Assembly (NCBI GenBank): GCA_900553225.1
Contig: USCV01000042.1
Location: forward strand, 1-11,392
Source of the DNA: an uncultured Clostridium sp.
Lineage (GTDB): Bacteria > Bacillota > Clostridia > TANB77 > CAG-508
Reading direction: 5' to 3'
DNA length: 11,392 nucleotides
Below, in pieces: positions 1-7,119 of this stretch. The translations under genes and the position numbers were made by a program. A model generated the notes under the pieces. The model was given only the letters and a program-made list of their open reading frames with translations. It had not been told where the DNA came from and did no database searches. Each line of letters opens with the position of its first letter. The first letter of the stretch is position 1.

Positions 1-620
1 ATTTCTTGAATAACCATTTTTTCTAGACTATCATCTTCCTTTTTTACTGTGTTTAGCAAGTTATTTAAGTAATTTTTATCTAACATATTTTCAATCATAA
101 ATACATTAATTTGTTTTTCATCTTTTTCTACTAAATTATTAAAAATCTCTGCATATTTAGTTTTTTGTATAATTTTCAAAAAGCCATTTTTATCTTTTAC
201 ATTTTCAAGTCCTGAAATATCTTTAAAAATAGAATTTGTCCATTCTCTGATGTTTTCAGTATTATCATAAAGTATATCATGATTTAAAAATACCCTTCTA
301 AATACACTCTTTATGCATTTTAATTTATATTTTTCAATAAATTGCTGAAAAATTATTTTATCTTTTCTTCCAAGTAATCTGTATATTTTTATAATATCTG
401 AAATTATAATTTCATCTAGTTTAGCTTCAATCTGTATTCTATTTGCTTGATCACTTAAATTGTTTAATTCTGGATTCTTCATTTTTAAAATAAAAATTGC
501 ACTTTTTAAGTCTTCTTGATTTATTAATTCCTCCAAATCTTTCGGCTTAATTTTTTTTGCATACATACCCTTTAACTTTGCATTAATATTTGAGTATTTA
601 AATAAAGTAAATGGATACAA
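1..620 (-). CDS. ntpC: V/A-type ATP synthase subunit C (AC39/NtpC), 5' part
   Basis: This is the N-terminal 206 codons of a reading frame that stays open to the left edge, so the gene is cut by the window. The start is a UUG at 620-618, 4 nt after the stop of the upstream stalk-subunit gene, with AGAAGGTGA immediately before it as ribosome binding site. The protein opens LYPFTLFKYSNINAKLKGMYAKK, which resembles the usual subunit C opening (a Tyr/Asn-Ala-Arg/Lys-like stretch before the first helix), and continues as an all-helical Lys/Glu-rich protein, as expected for the AC39 fold. In the family, subunit C is the funnel that links the central rotor shaft to the membrane ring. An internal AUG at codon 19 is possible, but it would remove the conserved opening. 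The assignment rests on the N-terminal pattern and on the neighbouring stalk gene, not on a database search. Confidence 0.72.
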   Translation of the reverse strand, partial: MYPFTLFKYSNINAKLKGMYAKKIKPKDLEELINQEDLKSAIFILKMKNPELNNLSDQANRIQIEAKLDEIIISDIIKIYRLLGRKDKIIFQQFIEKYKLKCIKSVFRRVFLNHDILYDNTENIREWTNSIFKDISGLENVKDKNGFLKIIQKTKYAEIFNNLVEKDEKQINVFMIENMLDKNYLNNLLNTVKKEDDSLEKMVIQE

Positions 621-624
621 AATA

Positions 625-942
625 TCACCTTCTCTTTTTTAATATATTATCAATTATATCGTTTATGGTATTATTTTTTGTTTTTAAAAAGTTTTCTTCC
701 CATTTTTGCATTTCAATATTTGCATTGTTTGTCAGTTCTTCTTTTTTTTCTTTTATTTTTCTATCATATTCAGATTTTTTAAAATTTAGTTTATATTGAT
801 ATTTTTCATTTATTGATTCTTTTATTTTTTCTAATTCTTCAGAAATATAATTATCTATGTTTTCTTCTTTTTTTTCTAATTCATTTAAAGCTTGTTTACA
901 TTGTTTATCTGTTTGAATTAATTCACTTATTATCTGTTCCAT
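625..942 (-). CDS. V/A-type ATPase peripheral stalk subunit G/H-like coiled-coil protein
   Basis: The 105-residue product is almost wholly charged helix: repeated Lys/Glu pairs and heptad-like hydrophobics run from about residue 5 to 100, with no Cys, signal peptide or membrane segment. Length, composition and position directly ahead of subunit C fit the small G/H (NtpF/AtpH) subunit, which pairs with subunit E to form the peripheral stalk. The stop is 4 nt before the UUG of subunit C, so the two are co-transcribed and probably translationally coupled. The AUG at 942 gives the normal family opening (MEQIISELIQ) but has no Shine-Dalgarno sequence directly before it. A strong AAAGGAGG lies about 35 nt upstream instead. 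Other lineages often place I, K and E between these two subunits (for example Enterococcus hirae ntpFIKEC), so this order is different. A truncated subunit E is a less likely alternative. Confidence 0.68.
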   Translation of the reverse strand: MEQIISELIQTDKQCKQALNELEKKEENIDNYISEELEKIKESINEKYQYKLNFKKSEYDRKIKEKKEELTNNANIEMQKWEENFLKTKNNTINDIIDNILKKRR

Positions 943-944
943 AT

Positions 945-1040
945 TTAGTTTATGTTAATCTGTTTTAGATAACATATCCTCCTTTGTAATTTATTTTCTA
1001 TTAAAAATAGTATGTATTTATTACTCATTTTTATACTCAT
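945..1040 (-). other. possible 31-codon upstream ORF in the V-ATPase leader
   Basis: An AUG at 1040 opens a 31-codon frame (MSIKMSNKYILFLIEN...) that ends at UAA 947-945, only 2 nt before the AUG of the stalk subunit. An AAGGUG lies about 12 nt before its AUG, slightly far for a ribosome binding site. Translation of it would deliver ribosomes right to the 942 start codon. In this AT-rich background a frame of this length can arise by chance, so I list it as a candidate leader only. Confidence 0.2.
978..985 (-). promoter_or_regulatory. strong but misplaced Shine-Dalgarno (AAAGGAGG)
   Basis: AAAGGAGG on the minus strand is the best ribosome binding sequence in the region. The nearest AUG (975-973) is only 2 nt away and opens a 6-codon frame (MLSKTD, stop 957-955). 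That frame is in phase with the stalk-subunit AUG at 942, which is about 35 nt from the SD. Either a leader peptide is translated here and ribosomes reinitiate at 942, or folding brings the SD closer to 942. Confidence 0.5.
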
Positions 1041-1101
1041 GGCTTTTTTAGCACCTTGAACACAATTAATTTTTATTTATATTTTTTACTTTCCATAAAT
1101 T

Positions 1102-1107
1102 AGTATA
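1102..1107 (-). promoter_or_regulatory. weak candidate -10 for the V-ATPase operon
   Basis: TATACT reads on the minus strand at 1107-1102. The hexamer 17 nt upstream of it (TATGCA, 1130-1125) is a poor -35. The whole 1040-1160 stretch is very T-rich, so chance matches are easy. No better promoter for the operon is visible in the gap. Confidence 0.25.
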
Positions 1108-1168
1108 ATATACTTTTTTATTTTTGCATAGTTTTTTTTATTTTTTTCTATTTATTTTTTTGAAACTA

Positions 1169-1177
1169 TGTTATAAT
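1169..1177 (+). promoter_or_regulatory. extended -10 promoter for the 1212 gene
   Basis: TGTTATAAT is a perfect extended -10 element (TGn followed by TATAAT), 35 nt before the start codon. No good -35 hexamer lies 17 nt further upstream, which is typical of extended -10 promoters. AAAGGGAGG at 1194-1202 follows as the ribosome binding site. Confidence 0.65.
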
Positions 1178-1211
1178 CACTTTATTATATATTAAAGGGA
1201 GGATTTTACTT

Positions 1212-2939
1212 ATGAAAAACAAAAAAATACTAATTATTATTATACCAATTATTGTTTTATTATTAATTGGTATAGGACTTTGTGCATTTGCATATTTTGC
1301 AACAGATATGTTCAAATCACCAAAACAATTATTCTTTAAATACGCTGGAAAAACTCTTGACACTTCCGAAAAATTTGATTATGACAAATTTTTAGAAAAC
1401 TACAAAATACAAAGTGAAAAGTCTTATAAATCTTCTGGCGAAATAACTGCCACAGTTAATTCTGATGATTCAGATTTAAAACAAGCAAAAGAGGTTTTAG
1501 ATAATGCGAAAATAACATTTGTAGCAAATTCAATTCCAACAAAAGAAAAGCATTATACCAATATTGGAATAACATACAAAAATAATGAAATCACAAAACT
1601 TGAAGGATTAGCTTCAAATAACAATTATGGTTTAAAATGTGCAGACTTATATGATAAATACATATATGTTGAAAACAATAACTTAAAATCACTTGCCAGA
1701 AAATTTGGTATTAGTGCTACATATGCTCCAGATAAATTTGAAAAGACAAATCTATACGAACTTTTAAATGTTGACAAAGACACAAGAACTAAAATAAAAG
1801 ACACTTATTACAATGTATTAGATCAAAAATTAGATAGTAAAATGTTTAGTAAAGAAAAAAATGCAGAAATAACTGTAAATGGTGAAAAAGTAAAAACAAA
1901 TGCATATTCATTAAAACTGAATGAAGTAGAAGCATATGATATTTTAATTTCTTTACTTCAAACTTTAAAAGATGATGACACAACATTAGATTTAATTATT
2001 GATAAAGCTGAAAAATCAAATTTAAAATATATGATAGAACAAAGTCTGTCTAGTACAAACTATTCATCAGATAGTATAAGTTCAACTTTAAATACTACAA
2101 CTGTTACTTTCAATAAAGATTATCTAAAAAATAGTATTCAAAGTATAATTGATGATTTACAAAATAGCAAATCAGATGTTTCTTCTGATAATACAATGAA
2201 AATTACTATATATGTTAATAATAAAAAACCTATAAAAATTGAGTTGTTCGCCAATGATGAATCAAAATTTAATTTAGATATTACAAAGGATAATAATAAC
2301 AACTTATTATCTTTTGGTGTAGAAGGAAAGACTGTTTTTAAAGCTGACTACACTGTAAACAAAGGAAAAAATTCACAAAAATTAAATGGTACAATTACAA
2401 TAATTGCAGATGGAACTAATATTCCTATTAACTTTAACATAGAATCTAATAAAGAATTAAATAAGATAAATTTAAAAACAACTCTTCCTATAGATAATAC
2501 AATGTTAATATCTAGAGCATCTTTCGGTAATGACGCTACATTTGAAATAGATAGCCAAACAACTGGTGAACTTGGAAAAGGAACAAATTCAAATACATCT
2601 GTTATATCTATTACATCTGGAGATACAACTATTAAAGTAAATTTAAAAGAAGACATTACATTTAGTGATGATGTTTCTATTGATGATTTAAATACAAATA
2701 ACGGAAAATGTCTAAATAATATGAGTGTATCTGAAATGGAAGCACTAATAAAAGAAATTATAGTAAATTATCAAAAAGTATTACCAATTAAATTACAGCT
2801 TTTAGGAGTTAACACATCTACATCAAATGATAACTCATTAGTTGTTGATACTACAAATGAGGATTCTAACAACTCAATCAATGAAACATTAGTAAATACT
2901 ACAACAGAAGATTCTGTATTATCAACTCAAGAAGATTAA
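1212..2939 (+). CDS. membrane-anchored extracytoplasmic protein of unknown function
   Basis: I do not recognise a functional family. The 575-residue protein starts MKNKK and then has one long hydrophobic segment at about residues 5-31, without a convincing lipobox or cleavage site. This suggests a single N-terminal anchor with the rest outside the cell. A short motif after the anchor (TDMFKSPKQLFFKY, about residues 32-45) looks like a family signature. The body is a repetitive mix of beta-like stretches rich in Asn, Asp, Ser, Thr and Lys, and the last 45 or so residues are low-complexity Ser/Thr/Asn/Asp with no LPXTG sorting signal. It has only about three Cys residues. The start is fixed by AAAGGGAGG 9 nt upstream and by the extended -10. 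It is monocistronic and ends at a bidirectional terminator. A role at the cell surface is all that can be inferred. Confidence 0.85.
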   Translation: MKNKKILIIIIPIIVLLLIGIGLCAFAYFATDMFKSPKQLFFKYAGKTLDTSEKFDYDKFLENYKIQSEKSYKSSGEITATVNSDDSDLKQAKEVLDNAKITFVANSIPTKEKHYTNIGITYKNNEITKLEGLASNNNYGLKCADLYDKYIYVENNNLKSLARKFGISATYAPDKFEKTNLYELLNVDKDTRTKIKDTYYNVLDQKLDSKMFSKEKNAEITVNGEKVKTNAYSLKLNEVEAYDILISLLQTLKDDDTTLDLIIDKAEKSNLKYMIEQSLSSTNYSSDSISSTLNTTTVTFNKDYLKNSIQSIIDDLQNSKSDVSSDNTMKITIYVNNKKPIKIELFANDESKFNLDITKDNNNNLLSFGVEGKTVFKADYTVNKGKNSQKLNGTITIIADGTNIPINFNIESNKELNKINLKTTLPIDNTMLISRASFGNDATFEIDSQTTGELGKGTNSNTSVISITSGDTTIKVNLKEDITFSDDVSIDDLNTNNGKCLNNMSVSEMEALIKEIIVNYQKVLPIKLQLLGVNTSTSNDNSLVVDTTNEDSNNSINETLVNTTTEDSVLSTQED

Positions 2940-2988
2940 AACAAATCAATATTGATAATCTAGTTAATTTATAATGTAAAACAATAAT

Positions 2989-3031
2989 AAAAAACATTCT
3001 AAAATTACAGATTTATTTTAGAATGTTTTTT
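2989..3031. terminator. bidirectional intrinsic terminator between convergent genes
   Basis: The arms AAAAAACATTCTAAAA (2989-3004) and TTTTAGAATGTTTTTT (3016-3031) form a perfect 16-bp stem with an 11-nt loop. Because the ends are A6 and T6, either strand gives a hairpin followed by a U-tract. It serves the 1212-2939 gene from the left and glyS from the right. Confidence 0.9.
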
Positions 3032-3043
3032 ATTTTTTTAAAA

Positions 3044-4429
3044 TTAAAATTCTATTTTATCTAGAATCCAGCTTTCTAAGTTATCAATTGGAATTCTTAC
3101 TTGTTCCATTGTGTCTCTATCTCTTACTGTAACTTGATTATCCTCTAATGTATCAAAATCTATTGTTACACAATATGGAGTTCCAATTTCGTCCTCTCTT
3201 CTATAACGTTTACCTATACTTCCAGCTTCATCGTAATCACACATAAATTTACTTGAAAGTTTCTCGTATACTTCTTGTGATTTCTCGCTTAATTTTTTTG
3301 AAAGTGGTAATACCGCAACTTTAAATGGAGCAATTGCTGGATGTAAGTGTAAAACAGTTCTTACGTCTCCTTCTCCAATTTCTTGTTCTTCATAACTATT
3401 ACATAAAAACGCAAGTGCAACTCTATCGCATCCAAGTGATGGTTCAATGCAATATGGGACATATTTTTCATTTGTTTCCGGATCTAAATAAGACATATCT
3501 TGTTTTGAATGTTCCATATGTTTATTTAAATCATAATTGGTACGGTCTGCAATTCCCCATAATTCTCCCCAACCAAATGGAAATGCAAATTCTATGTCTG
3601 TTGTTGCTGTACTATAAAATACTAATTCTTCTTTACTATGGTCACGAAGACGGATATTTTCTTCTTTTATTCCCAAATTTAATAACCAGTTTTTGCAGAA
3701 GTTTCTCCAATACTCAAACCACTCTAGATCTGTTCCAGGTTTACAGAAAAATTCAAGTTCCATTTGTTCAAATTCACGTATTCTAAATATAAAATTACCT
3801 GGTGTAATTTCATTACGAAAAGCCTTACCAATTTGTGCAATTCCCATTGGCATCTTTTTTCTTGTTGTTCTTAAAACGTTTTTGAAATTAACAAAAATAC
3901 CTTGAGCAGTTTCTGGTCTTAAATATATTTCAGATGTATTGTCTTCTGTTACACCCTGAAATGTTTTAAACATTAAGTTAAATTTACGAATATCTGTAAA
4001 ATTTTCTTTTCCGCAGTTTGGACATGTAATGTGATTTTCTTTTATATAATTAATCATTTTTTCATCTGACCATCCATCTGCAATTTCTTCGCAATTATGT
4101 TCATGCATCCATGCTTCAATTAATTTATCTGCTCTATGTCTTGTTTTACATTCTCTGCAATCAATAAGTGGATCACTAAATCCTCCTACGTGACCAGATG
4201 CAACCCATGTTTCAGGATTCATTAAGATAGCTGCATCTAGTCCAACATTATATTTATTCTCTTGAATAAATTTTTTCCTCCAAGCACTTTTTATATTGTT
4301 TTTTAATTCGACTCCTAAAGGACCATAATCCCATGTATTTGCAAGTCCTCCATAAATTTCTGACCCTGGATAAATATATCCTCTGTTTTTGCAAAGTGAA
4401 ACTACTTTTTCCATACTTAATTTTTCCAT
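3044..4429 (-). CDS. glyS: glycyl-tRNA synthetase, class II alpha2 type
   Basis: The 461-residue enzyme charges tRNA-Gly with glycine and has the length usual for the single-chain homodimeric GlyRS (not the alpha2-beta2 type). The opening [23 protein letters not shown] (about residues 17-39) is the family signature. Cys91/Cys94 and Cys136/Cys139 look like a zinc site in the insertion. RPETAQG (171-177) and FRNEITP (204-210) are the class II motif 2 region, and [13 protein letters not shown] (329-341) is motif 3. The C-terminal 95 residues match the anticodon-binding domain. The AUG at 4429 follows AGGAGG with 7 nt spacing. The gene is preceded by its own T-box leader, so transcription is likely switched on by uncharged tRNA-Gly. 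Nothing appears missing. Confidence 0.97.
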   Translation of the reverse strand: MEKLSMEKVVSLCKNRGYIYPGSEIYGGLANTWDYGPLGVELKNNIKSAWRKKFIQENKYNVGLDAAILMNPETWVASGHVGGFSDPLIDCRECKTRHRADKLIEAWMHEHNCEEIADGWSDEKMINYIKENHITCPNCGKENFTDIRKFNLMFKTFQGVTEDNTSEIYLRPETAQGIFVNFKNVLRTTRKKMPMGIAQIGKAFRNEITPGNFIFRIREFEQMELEFFCKPGTDLEWFEYWRNFCKNWLLNLGIKEENIRLRDHSKEELVFYSTATTDIEFAFPFGWGELWGIADRTNYDLNKHMEHSKQDMSYLDPETNEKYVPYCIEPSLGCDRVALAFLCNSYEEQEIGEGDVRTVLHLHPAIAPFKVAVLPLSKKLSEKSQEVYEKLSSKFMCDYDEAGSIGKRYRREDEIGTPYCVTIDFDTLEDNQVTVRDRDTMEQVRIPIDNLESWILDKIEF

Positions 4430-4459
4430 TTTTCTACCTCCTAATTATAATACTTACAC

Positions 4460-4492
4460 AAGAAATAAAAATTTCTAAGTGCTAAGCTAAGG
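4460..4492 (-). repeat. post-terminator hairpin and third copy of the T-box terminator arm
   Basis: Between the T-box terminator and the glyS ribosome binding site the RNA reads CCTTAGCTTA (4492-4483). This is a perfect complement of the terminator's 3' arm TAAGCTAAGG (4528-4519) and pairs better than the terminator's own 5' arm, which has one mismatch. Immediately after it, AGAAAT and ATTTCT flank a U-rich loop, with outer CAC/GUG and CUUA/UAAG pairs, forming a further hairpin near the ribosome binding site. Confidence 0.5.
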
Positions 4493-4504
4493 TAAAAGAA
4501 AACT

Positions 4505-4712
4505 AAAAAACTTTCAATCCTTAGCTTACAAAATAAGCTAGGGACGAAAGTTTAAATTTTTCCGCGGTTCCACCCTAATTGATAATTATAATAATTATCC
4601 TCTTTATTTTTAATTTAGCTCCAAAGCTCCCCATATACCTATTATTATTAGTTTTCACCCAATAACTAACTCTCTTTAAATAATAAAATATACTTTTTCT
4701 TTTTCAATGCCG
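4505..4712 (-). promoter_or_regulatory. T-box riboswitch (glycine) upstream of glyS
   Basis: The hallmark AGGGTGGAACCGCG lies at 4576-4563 on the minus strand. It is preceded by a small stem III (GATAATTA/TAATTATC) and followed by a terminator whose arms are AAACTTTC (4553-4546) and GAAAGTTT (4515-4508), with an inner TAGCTTA/TAAGCTA stem and a U6 tract (4510-4505). Stem I starts near 4710 with the usual GAAAAAG-rich segment and AAAGAGAG. Aligning the 3' side of stem I with the known pattern (specifier, purine, then a CUCUUGAGC-like strand; here CTTTGGAGC) puts GGA at 4630-4628 in the specifier position, a Gly codon. The bulge UGGA can pair with a tRNA ending UCCA. Uncharged tRNA-Gly should stabilise the antiterminator and allow glyS transcription. 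I see no strong promoter directly ahead, so read-through from trxA is possible. Confidence 0.93.
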
Positions 4713-4740
4713 TTATTTAACTAGAAATATTTTATCAGCA

Positions 4741-5052
4741 TTAACTTAAAATGTCAATAATTTTTTTCTTTTCCTGAACTCCAACCGTTCTAGCATAAGC
4801 TTCTCCATTACGGAAAACAATAAATGTTGGTATGCTCATTACTCCATATTCTGTTGCAAGTGCAGTTTCTTCGTCAACATTTACTTTTCCAATTTTTATG
4901 TTATCTCCTAATTCATTTGCAATTTCATCAAGAACAGGTGCCATCATCTTACATGGCATACACCATGATGCCCAGAAATCTATCAAAACTGGTACATCTG
5001 AATTAATAACTTCATCATTAAAATTTTGGCTAGTTATTTTTAAAATTTCCAT
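4741..5052 (-). CDS. trxA: thioredoxin with CMPC active site
   Basis: The 103-residue protein is a full-length thioredoxin. It has FWASWCMPCK at about 27-35 with the redox pair Cys31/Cys34, the buried Asp25, and the conserved cis-proline in SIPTF (Pro75). There is no signal peptide, so it acts in the cytoplasm as a dithiol donor. The active site is CMPC rather than the usual CGPC. Its start overlaps the end of the upstream reductase gene by 23 nt, and AAAGGATG before the AUG serves as ribosome binding site within that overlap. This implies translational coupling and a dedicated partner relationship. No clear terminator lies between its stop and the T-box leader of glyS. Confidence 0.96.
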   Translation of the reverse strand: MEILKITSQNFNDEVINSDVPVLIDFWASWCMPCKMMAPVLDEIANELGDNIKIGKVNVDEETALATEYGVMSIPTFIVFRNGEAYARTVGVQEKKKIIDILS

Positions 5053-5929
5053 TTACTTCATCCTTTCTTTTTAAGTTACTCTTTTTAATAAAATCCGCAG
5101 TAGATAATCCTGCAATTGTTCCTTCATATATTGCTTTTGATATTTGCAGTATTCCACCTGTACAATCGCCACAAGCAAATAATCCCTCTACATTGGTTTC
5201 CATTTTATTATTTACTTTTATTGTATTTTTTTCTGTTATTGCTCCAATTTTTTTGGCTAAGTCTATACTAGAGGCTATTCCTAATGCAATAAATATTCCA
5301 TTTAATTTCATTATTGAATTATCATTAAACCTAACTTCTTCAAGTCTTTCTCTTCCTCTTACTTCTTTAATAGTCTTTTCATAAATCGGTATATTTATGC
5401 TTCTATTTTCAACTGCTTTTTTCCCATTTGTCAACATACAAACAGACTTTGCAACTGGCAGTAATTTTGTTGCTTCTGAAAAAGCATAATTTCCGTTTCC
5501 AAGAACTGCTACATTTTTATTTTTATAAAAGAATGCGTCACATATTGCACAATAGCTTATTCCTTTACCTTCAAATTGTTCTATACCCTTTATATCTGTT
5601 TTTTCTCTATTAGTTCCTGTAGCAAGAATTACTGTTTTAGAAGTATATTTTGAATTTGCAGTTGTCACTTCAAATATATTTTCTTTTTGTATTTGAGTTA
5701 CTTCGTCTTGAATGAGATTTATTCCTAACCTTGTAGCTTGATTTATTCCAATTTCATGCAATTTATCTCCTGAAATTTCTTGAAATCCATAATAGTTTTC
5801 TATTTTTTTTGCATTTTTTAGTGTCCCTAAACCTTTATATATAATTAAAACATTTAATCCTGATCTTTTTGCATAAATTGCCGATGTTATTCCTGCAGGT
5901 CCGCTTCCAATAATAATAGTATCATACAT
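5030..5929 (-). CDS. trxB: thioredoxin reductase-like flavoprotein, probably ferredoxin-dependent (FFTR-like)
   Basis: The 299-residue protein has the low-molecular-weight thioredoxin reductase layout: FAD-binding GSGPAG (8-13), ATGT (103-106), redox-active CAIC (127-130) in the central domain, and FAD-contacting FACGDCTGG (251-259). The central domain lacks the normal NADPH signature. Where GGGDSA is expected it has GNGNYA (144-149), and where the HRRxxxR phosphate-binding motif is expected it has a TNGKK stretch (about 167-171). This matches, from family knowledge, the pyridine-nucleotide-independent ferredoxin-linked reductases (FFTR) described in clostridia. Electron delivery by ferredoxin is inference. 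The gene overlaps trxA by 23 nt, so the two are one redox unit. The AUG at 5929 has only a weak ribosome binding site. Classic NADPH-TrxR with degenerate motifs is the alternative. Confidence 0.85.
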   Translation of the reverse strand: MYDTIIIGSGPAGITSAIYAKRSGLNVLIIYKGLGTLKNAKKIENYYGFQEISGDKLHEIGINQATRLGINLIQDEVTQIQKENIFEVTTANSKYTSKTVILATGTNREKTDIKGIEQFEGKGISYCAICDAFFYKNKNVAVLGNGNYAFSEATKLLPVAKSVCMLTNGKKAVENRSINIPIYEKTIKEVRGRERLEEVRFNDNSIMKLNGIFIALGIASSIDLAKKIGAITEKNTIKVNNKMETNVEGLFACGDCTGGILQISKAIYEGTIAGLSTADFIKKSNLKRKDEVNGNFKNN

Positions 5930-6025
5930 AAACTTTACTTAATGTTAGATTTCACTTACTTTTTATAGTATATAAAAAACTAACAATATACCTTTCTCTT
6001 TATTATATTTTAAGGATACAAATTA

Positions 6026-6922
6026 TTATATTATATCGTAAATTGTTTCAAATTTATATCCTTGTTCTCTTAAAAAACTAATAACATCTGGTAAAGTCTC
6101 ATATGTTAGTATTTTATCACTTGCATCATGCATCAAAATAACAACTGAACTTTTACCTCCAACAGTACTTTTTATATTATTTATTAGTTCTTCTTTAGTT
6201 TTTGCTCCAGCAGCATCATTGCTAAGAGCATTCCAATCAAGATAAGCTATTTGGTTTTGTTTTAAAACTTCCTTTGCTTCTTGTTTTAATTTGTTATACT
6301 TTCCTCCATTAGATCCTCCTGGATATCTAAAAAGATTTGAATGATAATTTGAATCACCTAAAGCTTTTTGAATACACTGTTCGGTTTTATTATATTCATC
6401 AAGTATTGAATCTATACTTGAGTAGATACTGCTATATTGATGTGAATACCCGTGATTTGCAATATAGTGTCCCTCATCATAAGCTCTTTTTACTAAGTCT
6501 GGATTATACTCTACTCTACTTCCCAATAAAAAGAATGTAGCTTTTATATTTTCTTTTTTTAATAAATCTAATATCAGTGGTGTAACTGTTTTTGATGGTC
6601 CATCATCGAAAGTCAGAAACACCCTTTTTTCTCCAGTATTTTTATAAATATTCAATATATTATCAACTTGCTGGCTTGTAGTAATTCTTGTGTTTTTTAT
6701 AGTTTTTTCTTTCTCTTTGTTATTAATTGCTTGAATTTGAACATCAAAATCTTGACTTGCAACCTGAATAGCATTTGGATAGGCATTCATATTATTTTTA
6801 TGTTTGTTCACTATGCAACTTCTAATTACAAAAATACAAAGTAGTAAAAGAAGGACATTTATAAATATTTTTAGTTTATTCTTTTTATTGCGTCTTACTA
6901 TTAAATCATACATATTATTCAT
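6026..6922 (-). CDS. membrane-anchored polysaccharide deacetylase (NodB/CE4, PgdA-like)
   Basis: The protein has a short basic N-terminus, one membrane segment at about 18-35, a variable linker to about 95, and a full NodB domain. Motifs in order are TFDDGPS (104-110, with Asp106 as likely catalytic base and Asp107 as metal ligand), HGYSH (157-161, His metal ligands), RYPGGS (199-204), DWN (229-231) and LMHD (263-266, catalytic His). These are the five CE4 motifs with no key residue lost, so it should be an active metal-dependent deacetylase outside the membrane. By analogy the substrate is probably peptidoglycan N-acetylglucosamine, though chitin-like polymers cannot be excluded. The AUG at 6922 directly abuts the AGGGG ribosome binding site. 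The second AUG at 6913, 9 nt from AGGGG, is the better start and gives 295 residues. No terminator separates it from trxB (96 nt gap). Confidence 0.93.
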   Translation of the reverse strand: MNNMYDLIVRRNKKNKLKIFINVLLLLLCIFVIRSCIVNKHKNNMNAYPNAIQVASQDFDVQIQAINNKEKEKTIKNTRITTSQQVDNILNIYKNTGEKRVFLTFDDGPSKTVTPLILDLLKKENIKATFFLLGSRVEYNPDLVKRAYDEGHYIANHGYSHQYSSIYSSIDSILDEYNKTEQCIQKALGDSNYHSNLFRYPGGSNGGKYNKLKQEAKEVLKQNQIAYLDWNALSNDAAGAKTKEELINNIKSTVGGKSSVVILMHDASDKILTYETLPDVISFLREQGYKFETIYDII

Positions 6923-6938
6923 CCCCTACTATTTATAA

Positions 6939-6944
6939 ATTATA
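6939..6944 (-). promoter_or_regulatory. candidate -10 for the deacetylase gene
   Basis: TATAAT at 6944-6939 lies about 25 nt before the preferred start codon 6913. The -35 region 17 nt upstream is only TTTAAT-like. The spacing to the ribosome binding site is plausible for a short leader. Confidence 0.4.
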
Positions 6945-7043
6945 CAACAACATTCTACAAATTAAAACATTTTTCATGATTTTTAAAAAATAATTATTGA
7001 AATTACTAAATTTTATATTCTAAAAGTAAAACAAAATATATAA

Positions 7044-7079
7044 AACCTAAATCAGCTGAATATATTGCCGACTTAGGTT
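7044..7079 (-). terminator. intrinsic terminator after the P-type ATPase gene
   Basis: On the minus strand, arms AACCTAA and TTAGGTT enclose an imperfect inner stem (GUC/GAU, GGC/GCU-like pairs) and are followed by TTTATATATTTTG. It lies 40 nt after the ATPase stop codon and before the deacetylase promoter region, so it closes the ATPase unit. Confidence 0.65.
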
Positions 7080-7119
7080 ATTCTTTTACAATGTTTATTA
7101 AACTACAATCGTTTTATTT

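Noticed and set aside
611..799. 62-residue hydrophobic plus-strand ORF
   Set aside because: It is antisense to the Lys/Glu-rich coiled-coil stalk subunit; Lys codons read backwards give Phe/Leu-rich sequence.
1160..1165. TTGAAA as -35 of the 1212 gene promoter
   Set aside because: It is only 6 nt from the TATAAT, far too close to be its -35; the extended -10 explains the promoter better.
2348..2656. 102-residue ORF antisense to the surface-protein gene
   Set aside because: It is a frame shadow of the AT-rich plus-strand gene, with no ribosome binding site or family features.
3325..3786. 153-residue plus-strand ORF inside glyS
   Set aside because: It lies wholly antisense to a highly conserved synthetase and has composition typical of a reverse-frame artefact.
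4709..4711. GGC triplet at the 5' end of the T-box as specifier
   Set aside because: It lies before stem I, whereas the specifier loop is on the 3' side of stem I, where GGA is found.
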